Below, one piece after another: positions 35,067 through 35,259 of a stretch of 35,259 nt of DNA. Below the pieces are notes generated by a model that was not told the DNA's origin, did no database searches, and saw nothing but the letters and a program-made list of their open reading frames with translations. Source of the stretch: Cellvibrionales bacterium (GTDB taxonomy: Bacteria; Pseudomonadota; Gammaproteobacteria; Pseudomonadales; JAHEIH01); the NCBI GenBank assembly GCA_024639455.1, contig JAHEIH010000013.1, positions 1 through 35,259 of the forward strand, in the 5' to 3' direction. How positions within the stretch are numbered: position 1 is the first letter of the stretch; each line of letters starts with the position of its first letter. A program made the translations under genes and the position numbers.

Positions 35067-35259
35067 ATGCCTGCCATAAACCACCTCTTCGTCTACGGCA
35101 CCCTTGCACCTGGTAAGCCCAACGAGCATATCGTGAGCGGTCTTAATGGCAAGTGGCAGCCGGCGACTGTGCGAGGAGAGCTCAAAGAAATAGGCTGGGG
35201 AGCGAATATGGGCTACCCGGGTATCGTGCTTGGTAATCAGCATCCTTGGGTCGATGGAC
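35067..35259 (+). CDS. Gamma-glutamylcyclotransferase-like protein, N-terminal part (runs off window)
   Basis: The 64 visible codons read MPAINHLFVYGTLAPGKPNE and continue with VRGELKEIGWGANMGYPGIV. The FVYGTL start and the RGELxxxGxYPG pattern are those of the GGCT/AIG2-like (YtfP) fold, which acts on gamma-glutamyl amines or peptides. The catalytic glutamate of the family lies downstream of the window end, so activity cannot be judged. AAGGA is placed seven bases upstream of the ATG. Confidence 0.8.
   Translation, partial: MPAINHLFVYGTLAPGKPNEHIVSGLNGKWQPATVRGELKEIGWGANMGYPGIVLGNQHPWVDG

Noticed and set aside
34601-35077. A 158-codon minus-strand frame covering the end of amylosucrase and the following gap.
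   Set aside because: It overlaps the amylosucrase end, its terminator and the start of the next gene, runs through repeats and has no recognisable domain.

Overview
The window looks like chromosomal DNA of a gammaproteobacterium with a GC content near 50%, probably a free-living, polysaccharide-using (perhaps marine) one. The reasons are the gene order rpsJ to rplQ with rpsN of the zinc-free 101-residue type, the gammaproteobacterial form of EF-G2, and the ribosomal protein sequences themselves. I cannot name the genus from sequence alone.

Layout. (1) 1-3890: the 5' end of tuf (EF-Tu) runs leftwards off the window and is divergent from a gene for the second, paralogous EF-G (fusA2 type). Two half-length YeeE/YedE sulfur-transport membrane proteins follow. 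The usual neighbours rpsL and rpsG are absent here. (2) 3900-18050: a compact ribosomal block with the S10, spc and alpha gene sets in the standard order: rpsJ, rplC, rplD, rplW, rplB, rpsS, rplV, rpsC, rplP, rpmC, rpsQ, rplN, rplX, rplE, rpsN, rpsH, rplF, rplR, rpsE, rpmD, rplO, secY, rpmJ, rpsM, rpsK, rpsD, rpoA, rplQ. A strong promoter precedes rpsJ, a second lies before rpsM, and a UUCG-loop terminator follows rplQ. (3) 18084-26533: a TrmB-like methyltransferase, then a signalling cluster. The cluster holds a degenerate PP2C-kinase fusion, a complete membrane hybrid histidine kinase, a paralogous kinase whose ATP-binding core is eroded, a receiver domain split from that kinase by one in-frame TAG, an HDAC-family deacetylase, and a small convergent gene. 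(4) 26705-34735: alpha-glucan and repair genes: a GH13 lipoprotein with a pullulanase-associated domain, a DUF3604 protein, a glycosyltransferase-like protein and an EVE-domain protein in one tight run, a convergent ogt-type alkyltransferase, and an amylosucrase behind a twin LacI-type operator. (5) 34736-35259: a repeat-bearing intergenic stretch and the start of a gamma-glutamylcyclotransferase-like gene.

The ribosomal part is ordinary. The best candidate for an undescribed system is the cluster at 18876-26288. It has a pseudophosphatase-pseudokinase beside two tandem paralogous membrane kinases, one intact and one with a conserved phospho-histidine but no recognisable ATP site, plus a receiver that used to be, or conditionally still is, fused to the second kinase.
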